64,000 nt of DNA from Hamadaea tsunoensis DSM 44101 (GCF_000428945.1 NZ_AUAX01000001.1:310001-374000); one strand, 5' to 3'; shown: positions 43,207-52,230, counted from the first letter of the stretch. Translations and numbers: made by a program. Notes: generated by a model from the letters alone, not told the origin.

Positions 43207-43632
43207 GTGGACGAACAGCGCAAGGACATCCTGCGGATGCTCGCCGAAGGCAAGATCACCGCGGACGAGGCGGACCAGCTCATCGCCGCCCTCGAACGCG
43301 ACCAGCCGGCGTCGGCCGGCCCGGGGTCGGCGGCCGGGCCGAAGGGCCGGCTCAAGTACCTGCGGGTGGTCGTCGACGCCACCGAGGACGGTACGCCGAC
43401 CAAGGTCAACATTCGGGTTCCGCTGCAACTGCTCCGGGCCGGCGTACGCCTCGCGGCGCTGATCCCGCCGCAGGCCCTCGGGGAGGCGAACGCGCAGCTC
43501 AGCAAGTCGGGTGTGCCGATCGACCTGACCCAGCTCAAGCCCGAGCAGCTCGAAGAGCTCATCGAGGCCCTGGACGAGATGACGATCGAGGTCGACCAGC
43601 CCGACACCAAGGTGCGCGTCTTCTGCGAGTGA
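43207..43632 (+). CDS. SHOCT-like domain protein
   Basis: A 141-residue protein. The N-terminus DEQRKDILRMLAEGKITADEADQLIAALE is a classic SHOCT-like/DUF2089-C helix pair. The rest, YLRVVVDATEDGTPTKVNIRVPLQLLRAGVRLAALIPP, is a conserved amphipathic domain found in proteins with this N-terminus. GTG 43207 is chosen because AGAGAGG lies 6 bases upstream; the longer frame has no ribosome site. It is third in the DUF2089 cluster. Confidence 0.82.
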   Translation: MDEQRKDILRMLAEGKITADEADQLIAALERDQPASAGPGSAAGPKGRLKYLRVVVDATEDGTPTKVNIRVPLQLLRAGVRLAALIPPQALGEANAQLSKSGVPIDLTQLKPEQLEELIEALDEMTIEVDQPDTKVRVFCE

Positions 43633-43812
43633 GCACCGTCCGGATGATCGGACGGGCCCCCGGGAAGGTGCTGGAACACCTCCCCGAGGGAGTGCCCGCA
43701 AGAGCGGAGACACTTTTCCACCGGATCGAAGTCTAACCGAACACACCGCTCCGGCCAGGGGTTGCCGAACAGGCGCCCCTGGCCGCTGTGCGTCCGGATC
43801 CGGGCCGGGTGC

Positions 43813-43845
43813 GGTGTCAGGTGCCGTGTCAGGTGCCGTGTCAGG
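43813..43845. repeat. Short tandem repeat GTGTCAGGTGCC
   Basis: Two full 12-bp units and a third partial one (GTGTCAGG) lie 45 bp before the ABC transporter start, followed by a related GCGTCAGG. The array could contain direct-repeat binding sites for a regulator of the exporter, or be slippage product. Upstream, GGGAAGGTG...CACCTCCCC (43661-43685) is a weak hairpin that may end the SHOCT-like transcript. Confidence 0.6.
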
Positions 43846-43889
43846 ATCGCGTCAGGCCCGCGACAGGGCGCCCCCCGATAGTTCCTCCC

Positions 43890-44828
43890 ATGACGAACTC
43901 GGCGATCGCGGTCTCGGGACTGCGGAAGGCGTACAAGGACAAGGTCGTGCTGGACGGCATCGACCTGGAGGTCCGCGCGGGGACGGTGTTCTCGCTGCTC
44001 GGCCCGAACGGGGCGGGCAAGACCACGACGGTGAACGTGCTGACGACGCTGATGAAGCCCGACGGCGGCTCGGTACGCGTCGCCGGCCACGACGTGGCGA
44101 CCGAAGCCAAGGCGGTCCGCGCGGCGATCGGTGTCACCGGCCAGTACGCGGCGGTGGACGAGCTGCTGAGCGGGCAGGAGAACCTGCAGCTCATGGTCGA
44201 CCTGAGCCGGGGACCGGCGAAGGACGGCAAGCGGGTCGTCGCGGACCTGCTGGAGCGGTTCGAGCTGACGGAGGCGGCGCAGAAGCCGGCCTCGACCTAC
44301 TCCGGCGGGATGCGCCGCAAGCTCGACCTGGCGATGACCCTGGTCGGCTCGCCGCGGATCATCTTCCTGGACGAGCCGACGACGGGGCTGGACCCGCGCA
44401 GCCGCCACACGATGTGGTCGATCGTCCGGGGCCTGGTGGCCGACGGCGTCACGATCTTCCTCACCACGCAGTACCTGGACGAAGCCGACCAGCTCGCCGA
44501 CCGCGTCGCCGTGCTCGACCAGGGCCGCCTGGTCGCGCAGGGCACCCCGGACGAGCTCAAGCGCCAGATCCCCGGTACGCACATCCGCCTGCGGTTCACC
44601 ACCGCCCACGAACTCGACGCCGCCGCGCGGATCTTCCCCGGCGCGACCGCGGACCCCGACGCGCTGGCCCTGCGGGTGCCCGGCGACGGCGGCACCAAGT
44701 CCCTGCGCGCCCTGCTCGACCGGCTCGACGAGCACTCCCTCAGCGCCGAGGAGTGCACGGTTCACACCCCCGACCTCGATGACGTCTTCCTCGCCCTGAC
44801 GGGCCACACCACGGAGGCTGCGAAATGA
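43890..44828 (+). CDS. DrrA-type ABC transporter ATPase
   Basis: A 312-residue ABC ATPase of the daunorubicin-resistance DrrA family. Walker A LGPNGAGKTTT, signature YSGGMRRKLDLAMTLVG, Walker B IIFLDEPTTGLD, H-loop in LTTQYLDEAD. The C-terminal 90 residues form the family-specific domain (LRLRFTTAHELDAAARIFPGA...). With the next gene it would export a hydrophobic antibiotic or lipid. ATG 43890 is the start; its ribosome site is weak. Confidence 0.92.
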   Translation: MTNSAIAVSGLRKAYKDKVVLDGIDLEVRAGTVFSLLGPNGAGKTTTVNVLTTLMKPDGGSVRVAGHDVATEAKAVRAAIGVTGQYAAVDELLSGQENLQLMVDLSRGPAKDGKRVVADLLERFELTEAAQKPASTYSGGMRRKLDLAMTLVGSPRIIFLDEPTTGLDPRSRHTMWSIVRGLVADGVTIFLTTQYLDEADQLADRVAVLDQGRLVAQGTPDELKRQIPGTHIRLRFTTAHELDAAARIFPGATADPDALALRVPGDGGTKSLRALLDRLDEHSLSAEECTVHTPDLDDVFLALTGHTTEAAK

Positions 44829-45574
44829 GCGCCCAGTCCCACTCGCTGGTCATGCTGCGCCGCAACGCCAAGCACATCGCCCGCAACCCGACCTCGGTGT
44901 TCAACGCGGTCCTCATGCCCATCGTCATCATGCTGATGTTCGTCTACATGTTCGGCAACGCGTTCAACGTCGGCGTCAAGTACATCGACTACGCGACGCC
45001 CGGTCTGATGCTGCTGGCCGTCTGCTACGGCCTCGGCGGGACCGCCACGGCGGTCAACGCCGACATGACCAAGGGCATCATCAACCGGTTCAAGGTCATG
45101 GACGTCTCCCGCGGCGCGGTGCTGACCGGGCACGTCGTGGCCAGCGTCCTGACGAACCTGGTCGCGATCGCCGCCCTCGTCGGCGTGGCCTTCGCGCTGG
45201 GCTTCCGCCCGGCCGCGGGCCTGACCGACTGGCTCGGCGCGGTCGGCCTGGTCGCCCTGCTGGCGTTCGCCGCCGGCTGGTTCACCGTCGCGCTGGGACT
45301 GTTCGCGAAGTCGCCCGAGACGGCCGGCATGGCCGCGGTGCCGCTGGTCATGCTGCCCTTCTTCAGCAGCGCGATCGTCCCGGCCGACAAGATGGGCCCG
45401 GGCCTGCGGGAGTTCGCGAAGTACCAGCCCTTCACCCCGATCATCGAGAGTCTGCGCGGCTTCCTCAACGGCACTCCCACCGCCGGCCACGTGATCCCCG
45501 CCCTCGCCTGGTGCGTCGCGATCGCCCTGGTCGGGTACCTGTGGGCGCGGTCCACCTTCGCCAAGCGCGCGTGA
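44825..45574 (+). CDS. DrrB-type ABC transporter permease (ABC-2)
   Basis: A 249-residue permease with six hydrophobic helices and the ABC-2 signature ADKMGPGLREFAKYQPFTPIIESLRGFLNG near the C-terminus. The ATG overlaps the ATPase stop, so the two genes are coupled. The substrate is unknown. Not linked to any biosynthetic gene in the window. Confidence 0.92.
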   Translation: MSAQSHSLVMLRRNAKHIARNPTSVFNAVLMPIVIMLMFVYMFGNAFNVGVKYIDYATPGLMLLAVCYGLGGTATAVNADMTKGIINRFKVMDVSRGAVLTGHVVASVLTNLVAIAALVGVAFALGFRPAAGLTDWLGAVGLVALLAFAAGWFTVALGLFAKSPETAGMAAVPLVMLPFFSSAIVPADKMGPGLREFAKYQPFTPIIESLRGFLNGTPTAGHVIPALAWCVAIALVGYLWARSTFAKRA

Positions 45575-45630
45575 CCGCCTGCTGGGCCGCCTCGGCGTAC
45601 TTCATGTCGCCGAGGCGGCTCCGCGCTTCG

Positions 45631-47130
45631 TCAGGAATCCGCGCCGCGCAGACCCAGCGGCGCGAATTCGTGGTCCTGCCAGATCCGCCGCGATCCCTCC
45701 TCGGGATACGCGGCGACGACCGGCTCCGCGTCCCAGATCCGCGTGAGCCGCCCTTCGCTCTCGTACGCCGGCCAGCCGGGATCGCCGCCCGCCGCGAACG
45801 CCGTCCAGGCCGCCCGCATCCGCGCCGACAGCTCCACCGCCGCCGCACCCGGGCCGTCGCCGATCAGCATGGCCGGCCGGCTGCCCGTCAGATTGCCGAA
45901 CACGAGCGGCACGTCGAGCCCATGGCAGGCGCCGAGTACGCCGCCCAGGCCCGGAGCGCCCCACGCCAGCTCGTAGAGGTACGCCCGGCCGCCGCCCTCG
46001 ACCTGCGCCTCGGCGAGCCGCAGACTCGGCATCCGAAACAGCCAGTCCGAGTGCACCAGCTCGAAGAGCTCATCCGCGCCGGCCCGCGGGTACGCCGCCC
46101 GATACCGGCGTACGCCGTCCGGGCCCGGGCCGAAGACGCGCAGCGCGAACTCCGCCTGTTCCGGCGTCACCTGACCGAGATACCCGGTGAAGAGGGTGAA
46201 CAGCCGATGCTCGTCGCGGGTATGCCCGGCCAGCAGGTCGACCTCCCGCCCGGCCCCCGCCGCCAGCGCCTGCCACGGCGTGACGGGCAGCACCTCGCCG
46301 TCGACGACGGGCGCGAACAGGATCTCCCGCAGCGCCGGCCGCCCCCAGCGGGCAGCCTGACCGCTCATCGTGGCGGAGACCGCGTCGGCGGCGAGGACCA
46401 GCATGGCCGGATCGACGGCGGCGAGATCCTCGGTCGTCGGGCGCAGGCCCAGCTCCCCGGCACAGGCCGCCGCGATGTCCGCGGCCAGCTCCGGCGCGAA
46501 GAACGTGCCCGGCATGCTCTGGACGACGGCCCTGCGCAGCAGACCTCTCGCCCGGGGCATGGCCAGCAGCGCGGCCACCGATCCGCCGCCCGCCGACTCC
46601 CCGAAGACGGTCACGTTCGCCGGGTCACCGCCGAAGGCGGCGATGTGGTCGCGTACCCAGTGGAGGGCGGCGACCTGGTCGAGCAGGCCCCGGTTCGGCG
46701 GCGCCCCCGCGATCTCGGCGAAGCCCTCGATCCCGAGGCGGTAGTTGAAGGTCACCACGACGACGCCGCCGCGGGCCAGGTTCGCGCCGTCGTACTCCGG
46801 CCTGTTCGCGGCACCGATCGTGTACGCGCCGCCGAAGATCCAGACCAGCACCGGGAGGTGCACGGCCCGGCCGGGATCCGGGGACCAGACGTTGACGGTC
46901 AGCCAGTCGCCGCCCTCCCCGCCCTCCCCGCCGTCGTCGTCCGTCTGCGGAGGCGGCGGTCCGAACGCCACCGCCGGGCGTACGCCGTCCCAGGCGAGGG
47001 CGGGTTGCGGGGCCGCGAAGCGGTGGGCTCCGACCGGCGGGGCGGCATAGGGAATGCCACGGAAGACGGCGACACCGCTCTCCCAGCTTCCCCGCAGAAC
47101 ACCGGCCGGTACGCGTACCTCGGGTGTCAT
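45631..47130 (-). CDS. Type B carboxylesterase
   Basis: A 499-residue esterase/lipase family protein. The N-terminal GVAVFRGIPYAAPPVG, the oxyanion strand VWIFGGAYTIGAA and the nucleophile motif VFGESAGGGS are all classical; the C-terminal His is in LGACHGLDVPLVFGN. There is no signal peptide. It is convergent with the ABC permease and stands alone. Confidence 0.9.
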   Translation of the reverse strand: MTPEVRVPAGVLRGSWESGVAVFRGIPYAAPPVGAHRFAAPQPALAWDGVRPAVAFGPPPPQTDDDGGEGGEGGDWLTVNVWSPDPGRAVHLPVLVWIFGGAYTIGAANRPEYDGANLARGGVVVVTFNYRLGIEGFAEIAGAPPNRGLLDQVAALHWVRDHIAAFGGDPANVTVFGESAGGGSVAALLAMPRARGLLRRAVVQSMPGTFFAPELAADIAAACAGELGLRPTTEDLAAVDPAMLVLAADAVSATMSGQAARWGRPALREILFAPVVDGEVLPVTPWQALAAGAGREVDLLAGHTRDEHRLFTLFTGYLGQVTPEQAEFALRVFGPGPDGVRRYRAAYPRAGADELFELVHSDWLFRMPSLRLAEAQVEGGGRAYLYELAWGAPGLGGVLGACHGLDVPLVFGNLTGSRPAMLIGDGPGAAAVELSARMRAAWTAFAAGGDPGWPAYESEGRLTRIWDAEPVVAAYPEEGSRRIWQDHEFAPLGLRGADS

Positions 47131-47323
47131 CGTCCCCCCTCGCCCGCATGCCGTGCTTTCGCGCAGAGGCCGCGCGCTCTCGCAGCGAACAGCGACATCA
47201 TCGCGTCGCCCGGCCGGGGTCCGCCAACCTTTTACGGTCGCGTCGTGCTCAGTGCCGCGATTCCTTTTCCGCTCCCCGGAGGTCTACCTGTTGCACCGAA
47301 CACCCCGAGAGAGGATCGCACCG

Positions 47324-47905
47324 ATGAGCAGCAAGGCGGATTCCACCGCGACCCGTTCGTTGAGCCGAGCCTTCGCGAGCACCCGGGCCGTACTGGCCGA
47401 GGTCCGGCGCGACCAGCTGGACGCACCGACCCCGTGCGTTTCGTGGGACGTACGCGCGCTGATCAACCACTTCGTCGGCTCGGCCCGGTGGGGCGTCTCC
47501 GCCGCCGCGGGCGCCGGTTACCCGGCGACGGACGAGGACTACGCAGCCGGTGACTTCCTCGCCGCCTACGACGACGGCATCACGGCGGCGCTGGCGGCCT
47601 TCGCGGCCGACGGCGTCCTGGAGAAGCGGATCGACCTGGCGTTCGGCGAGTTCTCCGGTGCGGATCTGCTGAACATGGTGGTCCGGGACCAGTTCACGCA
47701 CGGCTGGGACCTCGCCCGGGCCGTCGGGCACGCCACGGACCTCGATCCCGAGCTCGCGGACGAGCTGCTCCACCAGGCCAGGATCGACATTCTCGACGCC
47801 TATCGTGGAGCCGGTGGCGAGGCCGCCTTCGGACCCGTCGTCGAGGCTCCCGCCGGCGCGGGCCCGGCCGACCGGCTGGCCGCCTTCCTCGGCCGCGCCC
47901 TATGA
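47324..47905 (+). CDS. TIGR03086 family metal-binding protein (MDMPI fold)
   Basis: A 193-residue protein with the family pattern PTPCVSWDVRALINHFVG and DLLNMVVRDQFTHGWDLARAVG, as in the gene at 8686. It is followed after 13 bases by an ECF sigma factor gene, so the two form an operon; TIGR03086 proteins are recurrent neighbours of that sigma group. GAGAGG precedes ATG 47324. It may link a mycothiol-dependent reaction to the sigma factor. Confidence 0.83.
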   Translation: MSSKADSTATRSLSRAFASTRAVLAEVRRDQLDAPTPCVSWDVRALINHFVGSARWGVSAAAGAGYPATDEDYAAGDFLAAYDDGITAALAAFAADGVLEKRIDLAFGEFSGADLLNMVVRDQFTHGWDLARAVGHATDLDPELADELLHQARIDILDAYRGAGGEAAFGPVVEAPAGAGPADRLAAFLGRAL

Positions 47906-47918
47906 CCGGAGGATCCCT

Positions 47919-48914
47919 TTGAGCTCTGCCGGACCCGACGCCCCCGACAGCGAGGCTTTCGTCGGCGCCACCGAGCCGTTCCGGCGGGAGCTGCTGGCGC
48001 ACTGCTACCGCCTGCTCGGCTCGGTCGACGACGCCACGGACGCGGTCCAGGAGACGTACCTGCGGGCCTGGCGTTCCTACGGCACGTTCGAGGGCCGGTC
48101 GTCGGTACGCACCTGGCTGTACCAGATCGCCACCAACGCCTGCCTGACCGCGCTCGGGCACAGCAGCCGACGCGTACTGCCGTCCGGCCTCGGCGGCCCG
48201 GAAGCGGACCCCGCGGCCGCCCCGATACCGGCCGAACCGGGTGTCAGCTGGCTTCAACCGGCGCCCAGCGCGCTGCTGAGCTCGGACCAGGCCGATCCCG
48301 CCGCCGTCGTCCTCGCCCGCGAAGACCTGAGGCTGGCGCTCATCGCCAGCCTGCAGTATCTGTCCGGCCCGCAGCGGGCGGTGCTCCTCCTGCGGGAGGT
48401 GCTGTCCTTCCCCGCCGCCGAGGTCGCCGCCATGCTCGGCACCAGCACGACGGCGGTCAAGAGCACCCTGCAGCGCGCCCGCGCGAGGCTCCGCGAGATG
48501 GCCCCCGCGGCCGAGGAGATCACCCGGCCCACCGAGCCGGCCGCGCACCGGCTGCTCGACCAGTACATCTCGGCCTTCCAGAACGCCGACGCGCCCGCTC
48601 TGGAACGGCTGCTGTGCCGCGACGCGACTCTGGAGGCCACCCCCTTCAAGACCTGGTTCGCCGGTAACAAGACCTGCGTGCCCTATCTCCGCGACCACGT
48701 GCTGGGATCGCCCGGTGCCTGGCTCATGCTGCCGACCAGCGCCAACGGGCAGCCCGCCGCGATGGCCTATCTTCGTGATCGGCATGGCAGCCACCAGGCG
48801 TACGGAATCGTGGTCCTCACCGTCACGAGCGCCGGGATCAGCCAGATCTTCTCGTTCCACGAGCCCCGCCTGGCCGCCGTCTTCGGCTTCCCGCAGGCCG
48901 TCAGCCCACCGTGA
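47919..48914 (+). CDS. ECF sigma factor with C-terminal SnoaL-like domain (TIGR02960/SigG-like)
   Basis: A 331-residue sigma factor. Sigma region 2 has LAHCYRLLGSVDDATDAVQETYLRAWRSYGTF, region 4 has LSGPQRAVLLLREVLSFPAAEVAAMLGTSTTAVKSTLQRARARLRE, and after residue 200 a SnoaL-like domain (HRLLDQYISAFQNADAPALERLLCRDATLEATPF) replaces an anti-sigma factor gene as regulator. The start is a rare TTG at 47919, supported by GGAGGA 5 bases upstream; no ATG or GTG fits the sigma-2 start without overlapping the upstream gene. It is coupled to the TIGR03086 gene. Confidence 0.88.
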   Translation: MSSAGPDAPDSEAFVGATEPFRRELLAHCYRLLGSVDDATDAVQETYLRAWRSYGTFEGRSSVRTWLYQIATNACLTALGHSSRRVLPSGLGGPEADPAAAPIPAEPGVSWLQPAPSALLSSDQADPAAVVLAREDLRLALIASLQYLSGPQRAVLLLREVLSFPAAEVAAMLGTSTTAVKSTLQRARARLREMAPAAEEITRPTEPAAHRLLDQYISAFQNADAPALERLLCRDATLEATPFKTWFAGNKTCVPYLRDHVLGSPGAWLMLPTSANGQPAAMAYLRDRHGSHQAYGIVVLTVTSAGISQIFSFHEPRLAAVFGFPQAVSPP

Positions 48915-48970
48915 CAAGACCCATAAGCGCAGGCCAGACCGCGTACGCCGGGCGCGGGTATGGTCGTCGG

Positions 48971-49843
48971 ATGCGCGTGACGGGCACGGTGGCGGTGTTG
49001 CTTCTCGGCTGGGCACTGTCGGGGTGTTCGGGGGGTTCCGCCGCTCCCGCGACCCCCGTGGCGGTCGCCCCCACCCCCACGCCACCCGCCGCCTCGGCGC
49101 CCGCCTCCCCCAGCCCGTCGCCGAGCCGCATCGGACAGGCCACCGCCGCGCCCCGGTGGCTGGGTACGCGAGTCCTCCCGGTCGGGCCCGACGGGTTCGC
49201 CGCCGCCCGCAAGACCCCGGCGGAGCTCCGCGACCGGTCCATCATCACCGTCGACGACCTGCCTCCGCCGACCGACGGCCGGTTCCACTCGACGATCCAG
49301 CGGGTGCCGGCCGGCGTACTGGCCCGGTCGAGCTGGACCCAGAGCTGCCCGGTGGCCGCGGCCGACCTGCGCTACGTCACGGTCACGTTCCGCGGCTTCG
49401 ACGGGCTGGCGCACACCGGTGAACTGCTGGTCAACGCGCGGGTCGCCACCGATCTCGTCACCGTGTTCCGCCGGCTCTACGCCGCCGCGTACCCGATCGA
49501 ACGGATGCGCATCTCCAGTGCCGCCGAACTGAACGCGCCCCCGACCGGCGACGACAACACCACCGAGTCCTTCGCCTGCCGACCCGTACGCGGTCAGAAG
49601 AGCTGGTCGCAGCACGCGTACGGGCTGGCAGTGGATGTGAACCCGTTCCAGAACCCGTACCACAAGGGGGACGTGGTGCTGCCGGAGCTGGCCACGGCTT
49701 ACCTCGACCGGGCGGACGTCCGGCCCGGGATGGTGCAGCCGCGCAGCACGGTCGTCCGCGCGTTCGAGGCCGTGGGCTGGAAATGGGGCGGGGACTACGC
49801 GTCGCTGCGGGACTACATGCACTTCTCGGCGACCGGCGGCTGA
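48971..49843 (+). CDS. M15 family (VanY-like) metallopeptidase lipoprotein
   Basis: A 290-residue extracytoplasmic peptidase. A signal peptide with lipobox LSGC, a Pro/Ala/Ser linker to about residue 50, then the D-Ala-D-Ala carboxypeptidase domain with SQHAYGLAVDVNPFQNPY (zinc His and Asp) and WGGDY...DYMHFS (zinc His and base). It trims wall peptides or acts on small peptides at the membrane. Located 60 bp downstream of the sigma factor and possibly under its control; this is not shown. Confidence 0.85.
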   Translation: MRVTGTVAVLLLGWALSGCSGGSAAPATPVAVAPTPTPPAASAPASPSPSPSRIGQATAAPRWLGTRVLPVGPDGFAAARKTPAELRDRSIITVDDLPPPTDGRFHSTIQRVPAGVLARSSWTQSCPVAAADLRYVTVTFRGFDGLAHTGELLVNARVATDLVTVFRRLYAAAYPIERMRISSAAELNAPPTGDDNTTESFACRPVRGQKSWSQHAYGLAVDVNPFQNPYHKGDVVLPELATAYLDRADVRPGMVQPRSTVVRAFEAVGWKWGGDYASLRDYMHFSATGG

Positions 49844-49900
49844 CGGTACGCGGGCCGGCGCCACCCGACCCGCGTCCGACGTGGACGGAACTTCAGGATC

Positions 49901-50668
49901 TCAGTACTTCGTGTAGGTGACCGAGTCGTAGCGGGCGGTCAGCGGCGTACCGGGGTAGCTGAACGGGCCGAGCCAGCCGTCGACGCCGATGCCGGGCCAG
50001 AGGTTCGCCATGATGCGCTGCGGATGGGTGGGCAGCGGGCCGCGCGATCCGGTCTCCTGGTGCACGAGGCGGCCGTCGACGAACCAGTTGATCGTGCCCT
50101 GGTTCCACCATTCGAAGGCGTACGTGTGGTAGCCGGCCGAGGCGTCGAACCCGAGGTTGATGATCGTTTCGTGGCCGCCGACGCCGTTGGTGAAGTAGTT
50201 GGTCTGCATCTGGGTGGTGTTCTTGCCGAGGATCTCGACGTCGATCTCGTCCCAGGGCTGGTTGTCGCTCGGTCCCGTGTAGGTGAAGAACGACGTCACC
50301 GTGCCGGCCCGTTTGACCGCCGTCATCCGGGTCTCGAACCGCCCGTACGCGTACAGGTCGGTGGTGCGGAACTCCCCGGAGGCGTAGGGCTTGCCGGAGC
50401 AGCCGCCCGGGCACGTGGCGGTGTCCAGGTTGATGCCCATGACACCGCCGTTGAACCAGACGTGGTCGGCCCGCCAGCCGACGTTGAACATGCTGCCGTT
50501 GCTCCAGCCGTCGGACTTGTACCAGCGGCTGGTGTCGAACGAGCTGAAGCCGTCCGCGAAGCTGCCGCCGATGGCCGCGTACGCGCTGGTGGAGATGTCG
50601 ACGGCGCCGGCGGAGGCGGCAAGGGCGAGAGCCGCGGCGAGGACGAGGGTGCGGGTGAGGCGTTTCAT
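49901..50668 (-). CDS. Secreted GH16 lichenase-type beta-glucanase
   Basis: A 255-residue extracellular enzyme. Signal peptide 1-31 (STSAYA-AIGG), then one GH16 jelly-roll domain. The catalytic motif DEIDVEILG has nucleophile Glu141, Asp143 and acid/base Glu145; the lack of an extra residue in this motif is the beta-1,3-1,4-glucanase (lichenase) pattern. WFNGGVMGINLDTATCPGGC and NWFVDGRLVHQ are further family markers. GGAG lies 6 bases upstream of the ATG. It is driven by a promoter at 50778-50806 with CebR-like sites on both sides. Confidence 0.93.
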   Translation of the reverse strand: MKRLTRTLVLAAALALAASAGAVDISTSAYAAIGGSFADGFSSFDTSRWYKSDGWSNGSMFNVGWRADHVWFNGGVMGINLDTATCPGGCSGKPYASGEFRTTDLYAYGRFETRMTAVKRAGTVTSFFTYTGPSDNQPWDEIDVEILGKNTTQMQTNYFTNGVGGHETIINLGFDASAGYHTYAFEWWNQGTINWFVDGRLVHQETGSRGPLPTHPQRIMANLWPGIGVDGWLGPFSYPGTPLTARYDSVTYTKY

Positions 50669-50729
50669 TGCTGCTCCAGTTTCCTGGGGCGACCGCGGGC
50701 AGCGGTACGCCACGGACGAGGGCGATGAG

Positions 50730-50883
50730 CTGGAAGGGCTTCCAGTCATTTCCAGCGGTCCGGCGGCGTCACGGGAAATGATGAACATACATCGATGAGC
50801 TGTCAAGACTCGCTGCCCGCAACCCGGCCTTTACACGTCGGCAAGACGCAGGTAGCTTCCAAAACTGGAAGCGCTCCCAGTTT
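50730..50883 (-). promoter_or_regulatory. Promoter and CebR-like operators of the lichenase gene
   Basis: On the minus strand, -35 TTGACA (50806-50801), a 17-bp spacer and -10 CATCAT (50783-50778). Upstream is TGGAAGCGCTCCCA (50866-50879) within a longer palindrome from 50862 to 50883. Downstream of the start is CTGGAAGGGCTTCCAG (50730-50745), with GG in place of CG at the centre. Two sites about 135 bp apart fit looping by a dimeric LacI-type repressor. Confidence 0.72.
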
Positions 50884-50970
50884 GTGTCACGTTCTCCCGG
50901 CCGGCCGCGGTGGTCACGGCGGCGTCACGCAGGTGGAAACCTGCGGCCGGCCGGGAGGACGCCCAAGCCC

Positions 50971-52002
50971 TCAGTGGCGCACGAGCGTCCGCGTCGACCC
51001 GCGGACGACCAGGCGGGTCGGCAGGATCAGCGGCGTGGGCCGCGAACCATCCAGAATGGACAGCAGCATCCGGGTCATCTCCGTGCCCAGCGCCTCGACG
51101 GGCTGGCGGACCGTGGTGAGCTGAGGGTCGGTGTGCTGGGCCGTCGGCAGATCGTCGAAGCCGATGACGCCGACCTCGCCGGGGACCGCCCGGCCGGCCG
51201 CCCGCAGCGCCCGCAGCGCGCCGGCGGCCATGTTGTCGGACGCGGCGAAGACCGCGTCGAGATCGGGATGTTCTTCGAGCAGCCGGGCCATCGCGGCGGC
51301 GCCGCCGGCCTCGGAGAAGTCGGCGTGCTCGACCCGCCCCGCGGGCAGGCCGGCCACCGCCATCGCGTCCTGGAAGCCGCGGTAGCGCGCTTCGGCGACG
51401 TCCAGGCTGAGCGGCCCGGTGATGGTGGCGATCCGCCGGTAGCCCGCCTCGACGAGGTGCTCGGTGGCGAGCCGCGCCCCACCCCGGTTGTCGGTGTCGA
51501 CATACCACCGGGGCTCCGTACGCAGCGGCCGGCCGCCGAACACGACCGGCACGGCGCTCTGCTCGGCGAGCCTGGCCAGCGGATCGTCGCCGTGCAGGTT
51601 CATGAGCATGATGCCGTCGGCGCGCCGGGAACGGACGATCTGCTGGAGCTTGGCGGCGCCTTCGGGCCGGCCGGCCAGCACCAGCGTGAGCGTGAAGTCC
51701 GTACGCTCCAACGCGACGCTGATGCCGTAGATGACCTGCGCGAAGAACGCGTCGGCGAAGATGCCGGGCACGTCGGTGGCCACCGCGAGCACCACCGCGC
51801 CGACCCGGTTGGTCGCCAGCGCCCGGGCGGACGGATTGGGGACGTAGCCGAGTTCCCGGACCGCCCGCTGCACCGCGGCCCGCTTGGGGGCGCTGACGTT
51901 GCCGGAGTTGTTGATCGCCCGGGACGCCACCGACCGCGACACCCCGGCCCGCAGTGCCACCTCGTCGAGGGTCGGCGATCGGTCGGGCGGCGCGGCGTCC
52001 AT
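50971..52002 (-). CDS. LacI-family repressor, CebR-like
   Basis: A 343-residue regulator: HTH TLDEVALRAGVSRSVASRAINNSGNVS at the N-terminus with the hinge helix NPSARALATNRVG, then a periplasmic-binding-protein-like sugar domain (VFAASDNMAAGALRALR, VIGFDDLP). LacI members that recognise TGGGAGCGCTCCCA are CebR-type and release DNA on binding cello-oligosaccharides. The gene sits between the GH16 and GH6 genes with such operators on each side. ATG 52002 is chosen; ATG 52047 is possible. Its own promoter region contains an operator at 52107-52120, so autoregulation is likely. Confidence 0.88.
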   Translation of the reverse strand: MDAAPPDRSPTLDEVALRAGVSRSVASRAINNSGNVSAPKRAAVQRAVRELGYVPNPSARALATNRVGAVVLAVATDVPGIFADAFFAQVIYGISVALERTDFTLTLVLAGRPEGAAKLQQIVRSRRADGIMLMNLHGDDPLARLAEQSAVPVVFGGRPLRTEPRWYVDTDNRGGARLATEHLVEAGYRRIATITGPLSLDVAEARYRGFQDAMAVAGLPAGRVEHADFSEAGGAAAMARLLEEHPDLDAVFAASDNMAAGALRALRAAGRAVPGEVGVIGFDDLPTAQHTDPQLTTVRQPVEALGTEMTRMLLSILDGSRPTPLILPTRLVVRGSTRTLVRH

Positions 52003-52106
52003 GAGGCGGTGACCGGCCTTTCGTCGCGGGACATCAGCGGGACCCATCGTAGAGCAGGCGTGACACCGCCGGCGCGGACAGCAGCTCTCCCTCGGATCGC
52101 CGCAGG

Positions 52107-52199
52107 TGGAAGCGCTTCCGGTCGCATCCATCCGCTCTCGCCATTGACAGTGTCGGGCGGATTGGCCACGATGCAGGCTACAAACTGGGAGCGCTTCCA
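52107..52199. promoter_or_regulatory. CebR-like operators and promoter between the LacI and GH6 genes
   Basis: Two sites: TGGAAGCGCTTCCG (52107-52120) nearer the repressor gene and TGGGAGCGCTTCCA (52186-52199), 32 bp before the GH6 start. TTGACA (52144-52149) on the plus strand with a poor -10 CACGAT 17 bp later (52167-52172) would start transcription just upstream of the second operator, so a bound repressor would block it. Confidence 0.7.
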
Positions 52200-52230
52200 A
52201 TCATTCCCAGTACGCCCTCAAGGAGACCCG

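Noticed and set aside
43661-43685. A strong terminator after the SHOCT-like gene.
   Set aside because: The stem is short and interrupted, so it is only mentioned as weak.
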